The notes under the pieces are model-generated. The model saw nothing but the letters and a program-made list of their open reading frames with translations. It made no database searches and was not told where the DNA came from. Source: Flavobacterium aerium (lineage in GTDB: Bacteria; Bacteroidota; Bacteroidia; Flavobacteriales; Flavobacteriaceae). Taken from it: a DNA stretch of 64,000 nt. The DNA lies in the NCBI RefSeq assembly GCF_030766725.1, contig NZ_JARQWR010000001.1, positions 372,001-436,000 of the forward strand. The letters are read 5' to 3'. The position numbers and the translations under genes are program-made. This document shows positions 33,367 to 44,572 of this stretch, one piece after another. Every line of letters begins with the position of its first letter. Position 1 is the first letter of the stretch.

Positions 33367-34809
33367 ATGAGTGAACAAATTTCAGAAAAAAAAGAGTCTC
33401 CCGAACAACTATCGGAGATATTATTGGTGCTGGATAAAGAGAAAATGAAAATTATGGCTGTAAAGGGTATTGATGAAAATGGAAAACTGGAAACCGTTGA
33501 ACCTTCAAAGAAAAACCAGAACCAATTCATGCGCGTGGATAAGCAAGGGGATTTATTTTCCAACTTCTTTTCCAATTTTTTCAGCCAGCTTAAGAACCCT
33601 ACCAATTTTTCCTTCTTTAAAATTCCTGCACCACTTACTATTAAGTTGGCAAAAGAAATGCAAAAACAGGTAGATCAACCAACTCCTGAAGGTGATAAGT
33701 TGATGAAGCAAAACGAAGTGAAGACACCAGAAGAGAATCATAAACAAGAAAATAAAAATAATATGGAAACAACGCAGAACACACCGGATACAATTGAGTA
33801 TAAATACAAACCGGAACAGATTGATTGGGAAACCATGAACAACTTGGGATTAAGTAAAGAGAAACTTGAAAAAATGAACCTGCTCGATCCGCTGCTTAAA
33901 GGTTATAAGACAAATGAGCTTGTACCTGTAAGCCTAAACCTGGGAACCGCCGTTACGAGAATGGACGCCCGATTATCGCTGCAATCGAATGACGACGGAC
34001 AGGTAGTAGTTGCCATTCACGGAATTCGAAAAGAGCCCAACCTGAACTTTGAGTTTTTTGGGCATAGCTTCAGTCAGGCAGACAAGAACAATCTGCTAGA
34101 AACAGGAAATATGGGGCGTGTTGTTAATCTAGTAAATATAAAAAATCCCAACGAGACCATTCCTTCCATTATCAGTGTGGACAGGCTTACCAATGAACTG
34201 GTGGCATTACGTACTGAGTTTATCAAAATCCCTGACGAGCTCAAAGGAGTAAAACTTAATGATGAGCAGAAGCAAACCTTAATGGAGGGCAAGCCACTTT
34301 ATTTAGAAGGAATGACTTCCAAAAAAGGAACTCAGTTCGATGCAACTGTACAATTCAATGCCGACAAGCGTTTTGTAGAGTTCCAGTTCGACAGGAGCAA
34401 CACCAACAAACAAACGCAGGACAATCAGCAAAACCAATCGCAAGAAGTTCCGAAAACTTTCAGGGGCAAAGAGCTAGATAAAGAGCAATACCAAAAGTTC
34501 AAAGATGGGCTGACGGTATATGTAAGTGGACTCGTGGATAAGAAAGGAAAGGAATATAATGGTTATATCACTTTCAATAAGCAAACCAATAAAACGGATT
34601 TCTCTTTCCAAAATCCGGACAAGATTAAGGAACAGGCAAAACCTACTGAAGCACATAAAACGCAGACTGCTGTCAATTCAGAAGGTAAAACCAATGAGGC
34701 AACCAAGAATATCAAAGAGCCCTTGGAATCCGGTCAAACAAATCCCACCAGCAGAAAGCAACAGGAAGAGCAGGAAGCACCTGCCAAATCGAAAGGGCGT
34801 AAAATGTAA
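33367..34809 (+). CDS. DUF4099/DUF3945 protein of conjugative transposons (480 aa)
   Basis: After an acidic/basic N-terminus (~1-140), a DUF4099-like domain spans ~150-290 (IDWETMNNLGLSKEKLEKMNL). Two DUF3945-type repeats follow: KGVKLNDEQKQTLMEGKPLY and FRGKELDKEQYQKFKDGLTV, each with G-M/L-x-x-KKG and a beta hairpin. The tail is low-complexity Gln/Glu/Lys and ends KSKGRKM. The repeats resemble the C-terminal repeat of the topoisomerase encoded next. Function is unknown; DNA processing with TopB is likely. It is five bases upstream of topB. Confidence 0.85.
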   Translation: MSEQISEKKESPEQLSEILLVLDKEKMKIMAVKGIDENGKLETVEPSKKNQNQFMRVDKQGDLFSNFFSNFFSQLKNPTNFSFFKIPAPLTIKLAKEMQKQVDQPTPEGDKLMKQNEVKTPEENHKQENKNNMETTQNTPDTIEYKYKPEQIDWETMNNLGLSKEKLEKMNLLDPLLKGYKTNELVPVSLNLGTAVTRMDARLSLQSNDDGQVVVAIHGIRKEPNLNFEFFGHSFSQADKNNLLETGNMGRVVNLVNIKNPNETIPSIISVDRLTNELVALRTEFIKIPDELKGVKLNDEQKQTLMEGKPLYLEGMTSKKGTQFDATVQFNADKRFVEFQFDRSNTNKQTQDNQQNQSQEVPKTFRGKELDKEQYQKFKDGLTVYVSGLVDKKGKEYNGYITFNKQTNKTDFSFQNPDKIKEQAKPTEAHKTQTAVNSEGKTNEATKNIKEPLESGQTNPTSRKQQEEQEAPAKSKGRKM

Positions 34810-34814
34810 GATGT

Positions 34815-36911
34815 ATGAAAACTATAATTGCAGAAAAACCAAGCGTAGCAAGGGAAATAGCTGGCTTGTTAGGCGCATCCGAGAAAAAGGACGGCTACCT
34901 GACCGGTAACGGCTATTTTGTTACCTGGGCACTAGGCCATCTTATAGGATTGGGAATGCCCGAAGATTACGGGATTACGGGATTTGACAAAGCATCACTG
35001 CCTATACTCCCAAACCCTTTTTTACTCACTGTGCGAAAGGTCAAAAAAGATAAAGGCTACTCTGCCGATACAGGCGCATTAAAGCAACTGAAAATCATTG
35101 AACAGCTCTTTAATAACAGCAATAGCATCATCGTTGCCACCGATGCAGGACGTGAAGGCGAACTCATTTTCAGGTACATTTACGAATACCTGAAATGCAA
35201 CAAATCCTTTGAACGGCTTTGGATAAGCTCGCTTACCGAAAAAGCTATCAAACAGGGTTTTCATAATCTTAAAGACGGAAAAGAGTTTGACGGATTGTAT
35301 CAGGCGGCACTAGGCAGAAGCCGTGCCGATTGGCTTGTGGGCATCAATGCTACGCAGGCACTAAGCATTGCCGCAGGCAATGGCATCCATTCGCTCGGAA
35401 GAGTGCAAACACCTACACTGGCTTTAATATGCAAACGCTATTTGGAAAACAAGAGTTTCGCGGTACAAAATTATTGGCAGGTACAGTTGTCACATAATAA
35501 AGAGCTGATAGATTTTAAAAGCCTCTCAAAAATCAAATGGGAAGACAAAAAACCTGCCGGTGATACTCTTAAAGCCATTCAGCGAAGCGAAACGGCAGTA
35601 GTTACATTGGTAGAAACCAGAAGCGTTACAGAGCAGCCGCCTTTATTGTTCGACCTTACTGGCTTGCAGAAAGAAGCTAACAAAAAATTGAGCCTTTCTG
35701 CCGAAGAAACCCTCAGCATTTCCCAAAGCCTTTACGAAAAGAAGTTTATCACATACCCACGAACGGGAAGTAAATACATTCCTGAAGATATGTGGGCAGA
35801 AATTCCCAGCCTGGTAAGAGCTTTACAAAACAGGGAAAACATTAAACAAACCTTATCTCAAGTGAAATGGGGTCGTTTTAATAAACGTATCGTGAACGAT
35901 TTGCGTGTTACTGACCATCATGGATTATTGATTACTGATAAAATCCCTTCAGCGTTGAATGCAAAGGAAAATGCGGTTTATGATATGATTGCCTTTCGAT
36001 TACTCGAAGCCATTTCCGGAGCCTGCATCAAAGAGTTAACGGATGTCGGTTTACAGGTATTGCATTATGATTTTACCTCAAAAGGCTTCAAGATTATAGA
36101 AGCGGGCTGGCGTTCCATTAAAGGCAGTTTCTCAGATGATGATACAGAACCGGTACAGGATTTACCCCTGCTCAAAAATGGCGATGAACTCAAAATAAAA
36201 GAAGCTTCCGTTTTGGAAAAGAAAACCAAACCGCCTGTGCTTTATACCGAAGCAGGCCTTTTGTCGGCTATGGAAACTGCCGGAAAAGAAATTGAAAATG
36301 CAGACCAACGCAAAGTCTTGCAAAATATTGGTATAGGCACCCCGGCGACAAGAGCTGCGATAATTGAAACGTTGTTTACCCGTAAATATATCCAAAGGGA
36401 TAAGAAATCCTTGATACCAACAGAAAAAGGACTGCAGGTATATGAATTGGTTAAAGACCAAAAAATAGCAGATGTGGCAATGACCGCCCAGTGGGAACTT
36501 GCATTGCAGAAAATCGAAAACAACGAATCAGATGCCGGAACATTTCAAAAGGAAATGGAAAATTACGCTGCATCTATTACCAGTGAATTGTTGCAGACTT
36601 CCATTGCCCAAAATAACCTGCCAAAACTCATTTGCCCGAAATGTAAAAGCCAACAGCTCATTATACGTGACAAAATTGTGAAGTGTCCTGATGAAACTTG
36701 CAGCTGGGTACAGTTCCGCAATGTCTGCGGCGTACAAATCGGCATAGATGATATTGAAAGCCTTCTCAGCAAGGGTAAGACTTCACTCATCAAAGGAATG
36801 AAAAGCAAGGCAGGAAAGATGTTTGATGCTTACATAGTACTGAACGATTGTGCCGAAACTTCCTTTGAGTTTGACAAAAAAAATAAAAGCTTCAAAAAGA
36901 ATGAAAATTAA
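34815..36911 (+). CDS. topB: DNA topoisomerase III (698 aa)
   Basis: A type IA topoisomerase that relaxes and decatenates single-strand-containing DNA. The Toprim domain has IIAEKPSVAREIAGLLGA and ATDAGREGELIFRY with the metal-binding acidic residues. The active-site Tyr lies in KFITYPRTGSKYIP (~313). A zinc ribbon (CPKCKSQQ...CPDETCSW) and a final DUF3945-like repeat (LLSKGKTSLIKGMKSKAGK) end the protein. In CTnDOT the equivalent, Exc, belongs to the excision operon. A terminator follows at 36993. Confidence 0.95.
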   Translation: MKTIIAEKPSVAREIAGLLGASEKKDGYLTGNGYFVTWALGHLIGLGMPEDYGITGFDKASLPILPNPFLLTVRKVKKDKGYSADTGALKQLKIIEQLFNNSNSIIVATDAGREGELIFRYIYEYLKCNKSFERLWISSLTEKAIKQGFHNLKDGKEFDGLYQAALGRSRADWLVGINATQALSIAAGNGIHSLGRVQTPTLALICKRYLENKSFAVQNYWQVQLSHNKELIDFKSLSKIKWEDKKPAGDTLKAIQRSETAVVTLVETRSVTEQPPLLFDLTGLQKEANKKLSLSAEETLSISQSLYEKKFITYPRTGSKYIPEDMWAEIPSLVRALQNRENIKQTLSQVKWGRFNKRIVNDLRVTDHHGLLITDKIPSALNAKENAVYDMIAFRLLEAISGACIKELTDVGLQVLHYDFTSKGFKIIEAGWRSIKGSFSDDDTEPVQDLPLLKNGDELKIKEASVLEKKTKPPVLYTEAGLLSAMETAGKEIENADQRKVLQNIGIGTPATRAAIIETLFTRKYIQRDKKSLIPTEKGLQVYELVKDQKIADVAMTAQWELALQKIENNESDAGTFQKEMENYAASITSELLQTSIAQNNLPKLICPKCKSQQLIIRDKIVKCPDETCSWVQFRNVCGVQIGIDDIESLLSKGKTSLIKGMKSKAGKMFDAYIVLNDCAETSFEFDKKNKSFKKNEN

Positions 36912-36992
36912 GACTAGCTCTAGCAAATTGGTAATCATGGACCAGATTTATACCATTCGTGAAAGCAAGCCATAATTCTAAACAATGCTTAA

Positions 36993-37021
36993 AAACCTCT
37001 AAATATCCAGAGGTTTTTTTA
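36993..37021 (+). terminator. Terminator of the topB operon
   Basis: AAACCTCT (36993-37000) pairs with AGAGGTTT (37009-37016) and runs into eight T. It lies 82 bases after the topB stop. A 12-base sequence, AATTCTAAACAA, occurs both just before it and just before the next gene. Confidence 0.85.
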
Positions 37022-37134
37022 TTGTCCATCACGTCATATCCTGCCACACAAAGCCAAAGTATTCAACTTCAGTAAAGGCTCTTATTTACTACTATAATTT
37101 TAGGCTTCATGCCAATTCTAAACAAAATTATAGT

Positions 37135-37572
37135 ATGAATACACAGCAAAAAGACCTATCGTATTTCAGATTGCGACTGCAAGAATTATTAAATACCAGT
37201 TTCCCCGAAAAAGCAGATGACCAAAAGTTTATTGAACAGCGCTCCTCATGGGCGGCCAATGCCTACCACGGTGCATTTAATTCGGGAAACACTATTGAGC
37301 AATGCAGCGAAATAGCAAATTATATCCTGTTTAAAAACCTGTATTTCTCCAGGTTTGACGCTGTTTTTCAGGTGGTCTGCAATGAGTTTGATACCATTAT
37401 GGCAGACGAGGAACTGCGACCATTTGCTTTGAAAATGTTACGTGTCTGCGCGGCTGCTTTCTCTAACTACGAGCTAAGTGATGACTTCGCGTACAGTTAT
37501 GAGTTTGACCTGCTCTATACCGAAATAACGGGAACCATCTCAATATGGATACAGAAACATGGGCTTCAGTAA
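37135..37572 (+). CDS. DUF1896 protein (145 aa)
   Basis: A conserved small protein of Bacteroidota conjugative transposons, recognised by [36 protein letters not shown] and [18 protein letters not shown]. It is soluble, acidic and helical. Its last 14 bases overlap the start of the giant methylase-helicase gene, so translation is coupled and the two probably work together. Biochemical role is unknown. Confidence 0.85.
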   Translation: MNTQQKDLSYFRLRLQELLNTSFPEKADDQKFIEQRSSWAANAYHGAFNSGNTIEQCSEIANYILFKNLYFSRFDAVFQVVCNEFDTIMADEELRPFALKMLRVCAAAFSNYELSDDFAYSYEFDLLYTEITGTISIWIQKHGLQ

Positions 37573-40500
37573 AAAGCATCATCTCCAACAGAACATTGAT
37601 GCCCTGCGAATTGCTTTTAAACTGGAAAAGGAGAAACGACAAGCCACCGTAGGCGAAAGACTTCTAATGATGCAATACAGCGGATTTGGCGGTCTTAAAT
37701 TCGTGTTGAACCCTATAGCGAATGAAATTGACATCAATAATTGGAGAAAAACCGAACACGACCTTTTCGCGATCACCCGCGAACTCCACCACCTACTCAA
37801 AGAAAATTCAGAAGACGAAAAGCAATACCGCAGATATGTTGATAGTATGAAAAGCTCCGTTCTGACGGCTTTTTATACTCCGTCACAGGTCATTAATGCG
37901 ATTTCCGTAACCTTGCGTGAAAGCGGTCTGAACATTGATAAATTCCTCGAACCCTCTGCCGGTGTCGGCTCATTCATACAATCCTTTTCAGAAAATCAAA
38001 AAGCCAATGTTACTGCTTACGAAAAAGATCTGCTCACAGGCAAGATCTTAAAACAGCTTTATCCCGAAAGCAATATCCGTATTTCCGGTTTTGAAGAAAT
38101 CCCCGAAAAGGAACAAAACAGCTATGATGTAATAGCCAGTAACATCCCTTTTGGAGACACTTCCGTTTTCGACCTTTCCTATTCCCGAAGCAAGGACAGT
38201 GCAAAAGTACAGGCAGCCCGAAGCGTTCACAATTACTTTTTTCTCAAAGGTACTGATATGCTCCGTGAGGGTGGTCTGCTGGCTTACATTACCTCGCAGG
38301 GCATTCTCAACAGCCCTAACAATGAGCCTATACGCAGGGCGCTCATGCAGGATAATAATCTGATTTCGGTTGTTCGCTTGCCCAACAACCTGTTTACAGA
38401 TTACGCCGGAACAGCAGTTGGAAGTGATTTGATTATCCTGCAAAAGAATAGGGTAAAGCAAGGTCTGACCCAAAGGGAAGATCTGTTTTGCCAAAGCATG
38501 CAGACAGAATACAACACACCAGGCAATGCACTCTTTCAGGACAGTACAAGAATTGTGCATACCGAACGTAAATTAGATACCGACGCTTATGGGCAACCTG
38601 CATTAATCTATACGCATAAAGACGGCCTTGAGGGAATTGCCAAAGACTTGAAGCAAATGCTTTCCGACGATTTTGGAATGCATTTGAATTTTGGTTTGTA
38701 TAAAGGAGAAAGTAACGCAGGACCTACAACAAAGACCCCTACTCAAACAACGGCTACACCAGCAGTTGTCGAACCCGTGAGCATTATACAAAAGTCGCTA
38801 TCTCTCCCAACTTCTGTAACCAATAGGGAAAGCCTGCAGGAATTAAAGCAGTTAAGCATTTTTGACCTGTTTGAAAATGTGGACGAACCTGTAATGTTAG
38901 CTGTTCCAACCAAAGGAACTCCCAAAGTCAAAAAGCAAAGTACTAAAAAAAACAGCCGTGCGATAGGTCGTCAAACTGACCTTTTCAGTGCGATGCAGCA
39001 ACCGTACACGCCAACTCTTACCAATGGAAATACCTCAGCCGAAGATAAAAAACAGGAAGCTATCGGCGACCTGTTTTCGAGTACAAGCGGTAATAATCCA
39101 ACTGATACGTCAGTTATTCCCAAACCTGCTCCGTACAGTGGCGAGGTGCAATCGTTCCATCGTAACGACTGCCTTGTTGCAAATAATGGCTGGGTCGGTC
39201 ATCTGCAAGATGTAGATACATCAGAGGGCGTGGCGGTTTTCCACCCTTTGCATCTGCCACCTTTACAGAAAGCAAGAGCCGAAGCGTACATAGCTGTACG
39301 TGATGTTTACCAACAGCTTTACAATAAGGAGGCAACGTTTCAGACTGAACAAAAAGAAGAAAGGGAAAACCTTAACCGCCTTTACGATTCCTTTGTCAAA
39401 AGGTACGGTAGCCTTAATAATGCCGATAATATCAAGCTCATCAAAACAGATAGCTCCGGCAAGGAAATCCCTTATTTGGAGCGTGTCATTGGAGGCGTTG
39501 TACACAAAGCCGATATATTCAGTCGTCCTGTAAGTTTCTCCACCTCAACAATAGCAACGGACAATCCTGACGAGGCGCTGGCGGCATCGCTGAACAAATA
39601 TGGAAGGGTGGATTTGGACTATATGTCGGAAATCAGTGGCATGACGGGCGATACTTTGAAAGAAGCATTACACGGTCGAATTTACTACAATCCCCTGCAA
39701 AAGGAATATGAAATATCCGAACGATGGATTGCAGGCAACGTAGTTGAAAAAGCGCAAGAGGTCAAAGCCTACCTCGAAAACAATCCAGAAGACAGCCAAG
39801 CCCAAACAAGCCTTACCGTCCTGGAAGAAGCCCGACCAAGACGTATCGAATTTGAGGAACTCGATTTTAATTTGGGGGAACGCTGGATACCCACAGGCCT
39901 TTATGCCCGTTTTGCTTCACATCTTTTCGATACAGATGTGCATATAAATTACTCGGAAAGCTCCGATGACTTTTCGGTAAAGTGCCATCAGGGAAATTTG
40001 CATATATGGGAAAAATATGCCGTCAAAGCCGAAAGCCGGACCTTTGACGGGATTGCCCTTCTCAAACACGCCCTTGTCAATACCACACCTGATATTACCA
40101 AAAAAATAATGGTTGGCGACCAGGAGCTCAAGGTTCGGGATATGGAAGCCATACAAATGGCTAACACCAAGATAGATGAAATCCGTACCGCTTTTACCGA
40201 CTGGCTGCACGCCCAGAATGATGAGTTAAAAAACAGGCTGACGGGTCAATACAACGACACTTTTAACTGTTTCGTCCGACCAAACTATGACGGAAGCCAT
40301 CAGGATTTTCCAGGACTGGACCGCAAAGCATTGGGTATCGAAGATTTGTATTCGAGCCAAAAGGATACCGTGTGGATGATAAAGCTTAACAACGGCGCGA
40401 TCTGCGACCACGAAGTAGGCGCAGGAAAAACGCTGGTAATGTGTACGGCTGCGCAGGAAATGAAGCGTTTGGGGTTAGCCAATAAGCCAATGATTATCGG

Positions 40501-42946
40501 GCTAAAAAGCAATGTTCACGAGATAGCAGAAGCTTACCGCACTGCCTATCCACATGCTAAAATCCTATTTCCAGGCAAAGAGGATTTTACGCCTCAAAAA
40601 CGCTTGCGAATTTTCGGGGATATTAAAAACAATGATTGGGATTGCGTTATCCTCACGCACGACCAATTCGGAATGATACCCCAATCTCCTGAAATTCAAA
40701 AGGAAATACTCGAAATAGAATTGGACAGCGTAGAGCGTAACCTCGATGCACTGCAATCACAAGGCAAGGAAGTTACCAGAGGGATGCTTGCCGGAGTAAT
40801 CAAGCGGAAGGAAAACCTTGAAGTCAAGCTTAAAACCTTGCAGCACGATATTGAAAACCGAAAGGATGATGTGGTGGACTTTAAGATGATGGGCATTGAC
40901 CATTTGTTCGTGGATGAAAGTCACCAATTCAAAAACCTAATGTTCAACACAAGACATACAAGGGTTGCCGGATTGGGTAATGTAGACGGAAGCCAAAAGG
41001 CAATGAACCTTTTGTTTGCTATCCGTACTATTCAGGAACGCATAAATGCCGATATGGGTGCAACCTTTCTTTCGGGTACAACTATCAGCAATTCATTAAC
41101 TGAGCTGTACCTGCTATTCAAATACCTGCGGCCACGGGCAATGGAAAAACAAGGCATTCACTCTTTTGATGCGTGGGCAGCTATTTATGCAAGGAAAACG
41201 ACCGATTATGAATTTTCGGTGGCTAACAATATCGTGGCAAAAGAACGTTTCCGATACTTTATTAAAGTGCCGGAGCTGGCTCAGTTTTACTCGGAAATAA
41301 CGGATTACCGCACGGCAAAAGATATAGGAATTGACCGCCCAGATAAGAACGAGGTATTGTATAATATACCGCCTACTCCAGACCAGGAAGATTTTATCAA
41401 AAAGCTAATGGAGTTTGCCAAATCGGGCAATGCTACCTTATTAGGAAGAGCACCTTTATCACAAAGCGAAGAAAAAGCAAAGATGCTCATCGCTACGGAC
41501 TATGCCCGTAAGATGTCGCTGGATATGCGTATGGTAAGTGGTCGCTATGATGACCACTCCGATAACAAGGCTTCGCATTGTGCGGCAAACATTGCCAAAT
41601 ATTACAACCAATACAACGCACAGAAAGGAACACAGTTCGTTTTCTCGGATTTGGGGACCTACAATCCGGGCGAATGGAATGTGTACTCCGAAATCAAACG
41701 CAAGCTAGTGGAAGACCACGGCATACCTGGACACGAAGTCCGGTTTATACAGGAAGCCAAGACTGATAAGCAGCGCAAAGAACTTATCAAGGGAATGAAC
41801 GAGGGAAAAATCCGTGTACTTTTTGGTTCAACAAGTATGTTAGGCACCGGTGTAAATGCACAGAAAAGAGCTGTTACTGTTCATCATCTAGATACGCCGT
41901 GGCGACCAAGTGACCTTGCCCAAAGGGACGGTCGTGCAGTCCGAAAAGGTAATGAGATTGCCAAGTTCTTTGCCAGCAACAAAGTAGATGTAATTATCTA
42001 TGCCGTAGAAAAATCATTGGACAGCTATAAGTTTAACCTGCTGTACAATAAACAGCTTTTTATTGACCAGTTAAAAAACAACAATCTGGGCAAGCGAACA
42101 ATTGACGAAGGCAGTATGGACGAAAAATCGGGAATGAACTTCTCGGAATATGTGGCCATCCTTTCGGGAAATACCGACCTTCTTGATAAAGCCAAATTGG
42201 AAAAGCAGATTGCAGGATTGGAAAGCGAGAAACAGGCGTTCAATCGTTCTAAGCTCAGTGCCAAATACAAGTTGCAAGACTTTACGGAATTGCTGGAAAG
42301 TTCCCAATCACGTTTTAACAGAATCAGCCTTGATTGGACAAACTTGCAAGGACGTATGCAAAAGCGTTCGGACGGTACTATTGCAAACCCTGTTTTTCTG
42401 GACGGCTTATCGGCTAATGCGGATATAAAACAAATCGGTGCAAAGCTCAGCCAGCTTGCAGACAAAGCCCGCACTGCAGGTCAGTATGAAGAAATCGGTA
42501 CGTTGTACGGATTTACGCTGTTGGTCAAAACTGAAATCTCCGAAAAAGAGGGTGCGGATATTAGGGTAAACCGCTTTTTGGTACAGGGCGAGGGCAATAT
42601 CAAATATACCTACAACAATGGCTTAATCGCTAAAGATGAAAAGCTGGCTGCTATGAACTTTCTTAATGCACTGGAAAAATTACCGGGCTATATCGAGCAA
42701 GAGCAAAAGAAAATTGCGGAAATACAAAAAGATTTACCTGTTCTTCATGAATTGGTAAATGGTACGTGGTCTAAGGAAAGCAGGCTGGGTGAATTGAAAA
42801 ACGAATTGGCTGCCATTGATAGAAAAATACATTTATCAATAACTCCCGACAATAAAGAGTTGATTGTTGAAGAGCAAGAAGAAAGGGTTAAAATTGATAG
42901 TATTCAGGTTCAAGAAAGACTTTCTATACGCTTAAAGACGACTTGA
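37559..42946 (+). CDS. Giant N6-adenine methylase-like/SNF2-type helicase fusion (1795 aa)
   Basis: Two enzymatic parts are seen. The methylase-like part has the SAM-binding motif [10 protein letters not shown] (~130-139) and NIPF (195-198) where active N6-adenine enzymes have (D/N)PP(Y/F). The helicase part has Walker A HEVGAGKT (~951), Walker B DESHQF (~1117) and the C-terminal SF2 block with TGVNAQ and [11 protein letters not shown] (~1419-1465). A Pro/Thr/Gln-rich linker lies at ~395-540. Such proteins are conserved in this ICE family, near topB, and are thought to aid DNA mobilisation or protection; none has a settled role to my knowledge. It starts inside the DUF1896 gene. Confidence 0.9.
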   Translation: MGFSKKHHLQQNIDALRIAFKLEKEKRQATVGERLLMMQYSGFGGLKFVLNPIANEIDINNWRKTEHDLFAITRELHHLLKENSEDEKQYRRYVDSMKSSVLTAFYTPSQVINAISVTLRESGLNIDKFLEPSAGVGSFIQSFSENQKANVTAYEKDLLTGKILKQLYPESNIRISGFEEIPEKEQNSYDVIASNIPFGDTSVFDLSYSRSKDSAKVQAARSVHNYFFLKGTDMLREGGLLAYITSQGILNSPNNEPIRRALMQDNNLISVVRLPNNLFTDYAGTAVGSDLIILQKNRVKQGLTQREDLFCQSMQTEYNTPGNALFQDSTRIVHTERKLDTDAYGQPALIYTHKDGLEGIAKDLKQMLSDDFGMHLNFGLYKGESNAGPTTKTPTQTTATPAVVEPVSIIQKSLSLPTSVTNRESLQELKQLSIFDLFENVDEPVMLAVPTKGTPKVKKQSTKKNSRAIGRQTDLFSAMQQPYTPTLTNGNTSAEDKKQEAIGDLFSSTSGNNPTDTSVIPKPAPYSGEVQSFHRNDCLVANNGWVGHLQDVDTSEGVAVFHPLHLPPLQKARAEAYIAVRDVYQQLYNKEATFQTEQKEERENLNRLYDSFVKRYGSLNNADNIKLIKTDSSGKEIPYLERVIGGVVHKADIFSRPVSFSTSTIATDNPDEALAASLNKYGRVDLDYMSEISGMTGDTLKEALHGRIYYNPLQKEYEISERWIAGNVVEKAQEVKAYLENNPEDSQAQTSLTVLEEARPRRIEFEELDFNLGERWIPTGLYARFASHLFDTDVHINYSESSDDFSVKCHQGNLHIWEKYAVKAESRTFDGIALLKHALVNTTPDITKKIMVGDQELKVRDMEAIQMANTKIDEIRTAFTDWLHAQNDELKNRLTGQYNDTFNCFVRPNYDGSHQDFPGLDRKALGIEDLYSSQKDTVWMIKLNNGAICDHEVGAGKTLVMCTAAQEMKRLGLANKPMIIGLKSNVHEIAEAYRTAYPHAKILFPGKEDFTPQKRLRIFGDIKNNDWDCVILTHDQFGMIPQSPEIQKEILEIELDSVERNLDALQSQGKEVTRGMLAGVIKRKENLEVKLKTLQHDIENRKDDVVDFKMMGIDHLFVDESHQFKNLMFNTRHTRVAGLGNVDGSQKAMNLLFAIRTIQERINADMGATFLSGTTISNSLTELYLLFKYLRPRAMEKQGIHSFDAWAAIYARKTTDYEFSVANNIVAKERFRYFIKVPELAQFYSEITDYRTAKDIGIDRPDKNEVLYNIPPTPDQEDFIKKLMEFAKSGNATLLGRAPLSQSEEKAKMLIATDYARKMSLDMRMVSGRYDDHSDNKASHCAANIAKYYNQYNAQKGTQFVFSDLGTYNPGEWNVYSEIKRKLVEDHGIPGHEVRFIQEAKTDKQRKELIKGMNEGKIRVLFGSTSMLGTGVNAQKRAVTVHHLDTPWRPSDLAQRDGRAVRKGNEIAKFFASNKVDVIIYAVEKSLDSYKFNLLYNKQLFIDQLKNNNLGKRTIDEGSMDEKSGMNFSEYVAILSGNTDLLDKAKLEKQIAGLESEKQAFNRSKLSAKYKLQDFTELLESSQSRFNRISLDWTNLQGRMQKRSDGTIANPVFLDGLSANADIKQIGAKLSQLADKARTAGQYEEIGTLYGFTLLVKTEISEKEGADIRVNRFLVQGEGNIKYTYNNGLIAKDEKLAAMNFLNALEKLPGYIEQEQKKIAEIQKDLPVLHELVNGTWSKESRLGELKNELAAIDRKIHLSITPDNKELIVEEQEERVKIDSIQVQERLSIRLKTT

Positions 42947-42953
42947 GAACGAT

Positions 42954-42980
42954 CAATTCGCCCCAGTTGAATTGCTTTTT
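42954..42980 (+). terminator. Weak terminator after the methylase-helicase gene
   Basis: CAATTC (42954-42959) pairs with GAATTG (42969-42974) around nine bases and is followed by CTTTTT. It lies eight bases after the stop codon, between convergent genes. Confidence 0.4.
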
Positions 42981-43018
42981 AACTGCTATTGTGCGATCGG
43001 CTTTTGTTTTATATATTT

Positions 43019-44149
43019 TCATATAAAGTTTAAAATATATCCAATTATTGAACCACCTAAAACTACAAAAGCACTATTTATTTTTCTATAATTAAATGTT
43101 ATGATAATACTTAAAAAAGCAATTAAAATTGTTCGCCAATCAATTATAGTTTCTTTTCCCATTTCTAAACAAATAGAAATTATAATTGCTATTGACGCAA
43201 CATTGACAGCGTCTAAAAATGTTGAAAACATTTTAGAATTTCGCATTTTTTTTACCAATGGATTTAATAACGCAACAAAAATAAAGGATGGCAAAAAAAT
43301 GGCAATTGTCGAAATTATTGCTCCTGGAAGACCATTAATTTGATAACCAATAAAAGTTACTGATGAAAAAACTGGACCAGGCGTAAATTGTCCGACTGCA
43401 ATTGCATCTATTAATTGTGTTCTTGATAAAAGTCCTGTTTCAACTAATTCTGCATCAAGAAAAGCAAAAAGAACATAGCCACTTCCGTATAAAATTGCTC
43501 CAATTTTTAAAAAAATTAAAAATAAATTTAAGTTTGTTGCTGAAATTATATTGGTGTTTGAAACTTGTAAAAGTGTTAACGGAAGAAAAGTGTTTATGCT
43601 TTTATTCGTGTTTTGTTTTAAATAATAAATTAATAATGCAATTATTCCTGCACCAAACATTAAAATTATTTCATTATAATTTAGAAGTGAAAGTAGCAAA
43701 ATTATGCCTCCAATAATTCCTAATTGAATTGTTTTTAAGGATTTTTTCGCTAACGGAAATATTGCCGAAAGAATTATGGCAATAATTGCAGGTTTTATTC
43801 CATATAAAAAAGGTTTTATTTCTGGAATTTGCCCGTATTCTTTATACAACCAAGCAAAAAATCCTGTTATGATTACTGCTGGAAAAATAAAACAAATTCC
43901 TGCTACAATTAGTCCTTTCCAACCTGCTTTTTCGTGTCCAATATGAATAGCCATTTCGGTACTATTTGGACCGGGAATTAAATTAGTTGCACCAATTAAG
44001 TCAAGAAAATGTTGTTCGGTTAGCCACTTTTTTTTGACGACTACTTCATCTTGCATCATAGCAATATGTACTGCTGGACCACCAAAACCAATAATGCCAA
44101 GTTTCAAAAATAATTTTGCTATTTCTTTTAAATTATTTTTCTCCTCCAT
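43019..44149 (-). CDS. chrA: ChrA-family chromate transporter (376 aa)
   Basis: A membrane protein with two homologous halves of about six helices. N-terminal signature LKLGIIGFGGPAVHIAMMQDEVV and ATNLIPGPNSTEMAIHIG, and C-terminal signature LKIGAILYGSGYVLFAFLDAELV and AVGQFTPGPVFSSVTFIGYQ, are the paired ChrA motifs. The length suits the two-domain type that exports chromate. Its start overlaps the end of the DoxX gene by 17 bases, so it is last in a four-gene operon with an AraC regulator. Chromate or other oxyanion resistance is the likely phenotype. Confidence 0.93.
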   Translation of the reverse strand: MEEKNNLKEIAKLFLKLGIIGFGGPAVHIAMMQDEVVVKKKWLTEQHFLDLIGATNLIPGPNSTEMAIHIGHEKAGWKGLIVAGICFIFPAVIITGFFAWLYKEYGQIPEIKPFLYGIKPAIIAIILSAIFPLAKKSLKTIQLGIIGGIILLLSLLNYNEIILMFGAGIIALLIYYLKQNTNKSINTFLPLTLLQVSNTNIISATNLNLFLIFLKIGAILYGSGYVLFAFLDAELVETGLLSRTQLIDAIAVGQFTPGPVFSSVTFIGYQINGLPGAIISTIAIFLPSFIFVALLNPLVKKMRNSKMFSTFLDAVNVASIAIIISICLEMGKETIIDWRTILIAFLSIIITFNYRKINSAFVVLGGSIIGYILNFI

Positions 44150-44570
44150 TTTTATTTAATTTCTTGTCTAGCGACCATTTTCCTGCACCTTCAATCAAAA
44201 GGAAAATACCACCGAGTAACATTGCCCAATCAGTTCTACTGCCGTGAAGCATTTCCCAAAACCCATCGTTTTTAAGAACTTCTGCTTTTGTTGTTGCAAT
44301 TGCAACAAGCATAATTATAATAATTGGAATACTTGCTAAACGTGTAAAAAGTCCAATTAGGATTAATGCACCACAAAGTATTTCAAAAAAGCCAACAAAA
44401 CTGCCTAAAAATTCTGGTGATGGTAAACCAATTTTAGCAAATCTTCCTGCACCTAAAGTATCAGGAAATAAAAATTTTTGTATTCCTTCGGAAAAAAATA
44501 CTGCTCCAATCATTAAACGTACTAAAATAGTTGTTGTTGAATTATCTGTATTTATTAGTTTCTTATACAT
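44133..44570 (-). CDS. DoxX-family membrane protein (145 aa)
   Basis: Four hydrophobic helices with the DoxX pattern: RLMIGAVFFSEGIQKFLFP, GSFVGFFEILCGALILIGLF, IPIIIIMLVAIATTK and WAMLLGGIFLLIEG. DoxX proteins are linked to redox or sulfur metabolism in the membrane. It lies two bases after the cytochrome-like lipoprotein gene and overlaps chrA, which places it in the metal/oxyanion operon, perhaps handling oxidative stress. Confidence 0.88.
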   Translation of the reverse strand: MYKKLINTDNSTTTILVRLMIGAVFFSEGIQKFLFPDTLGAGRFAKIGLPSPEFLGSFVGFFEILCGALILIGLFTRLASIPIIIIMLVAIATTKAEVLKNDGFWEMLHGSRTDWAMLLGGIFLLIEGAGKWSLDKKLNKNGGEK

Positions 44571-44572
44571 AA

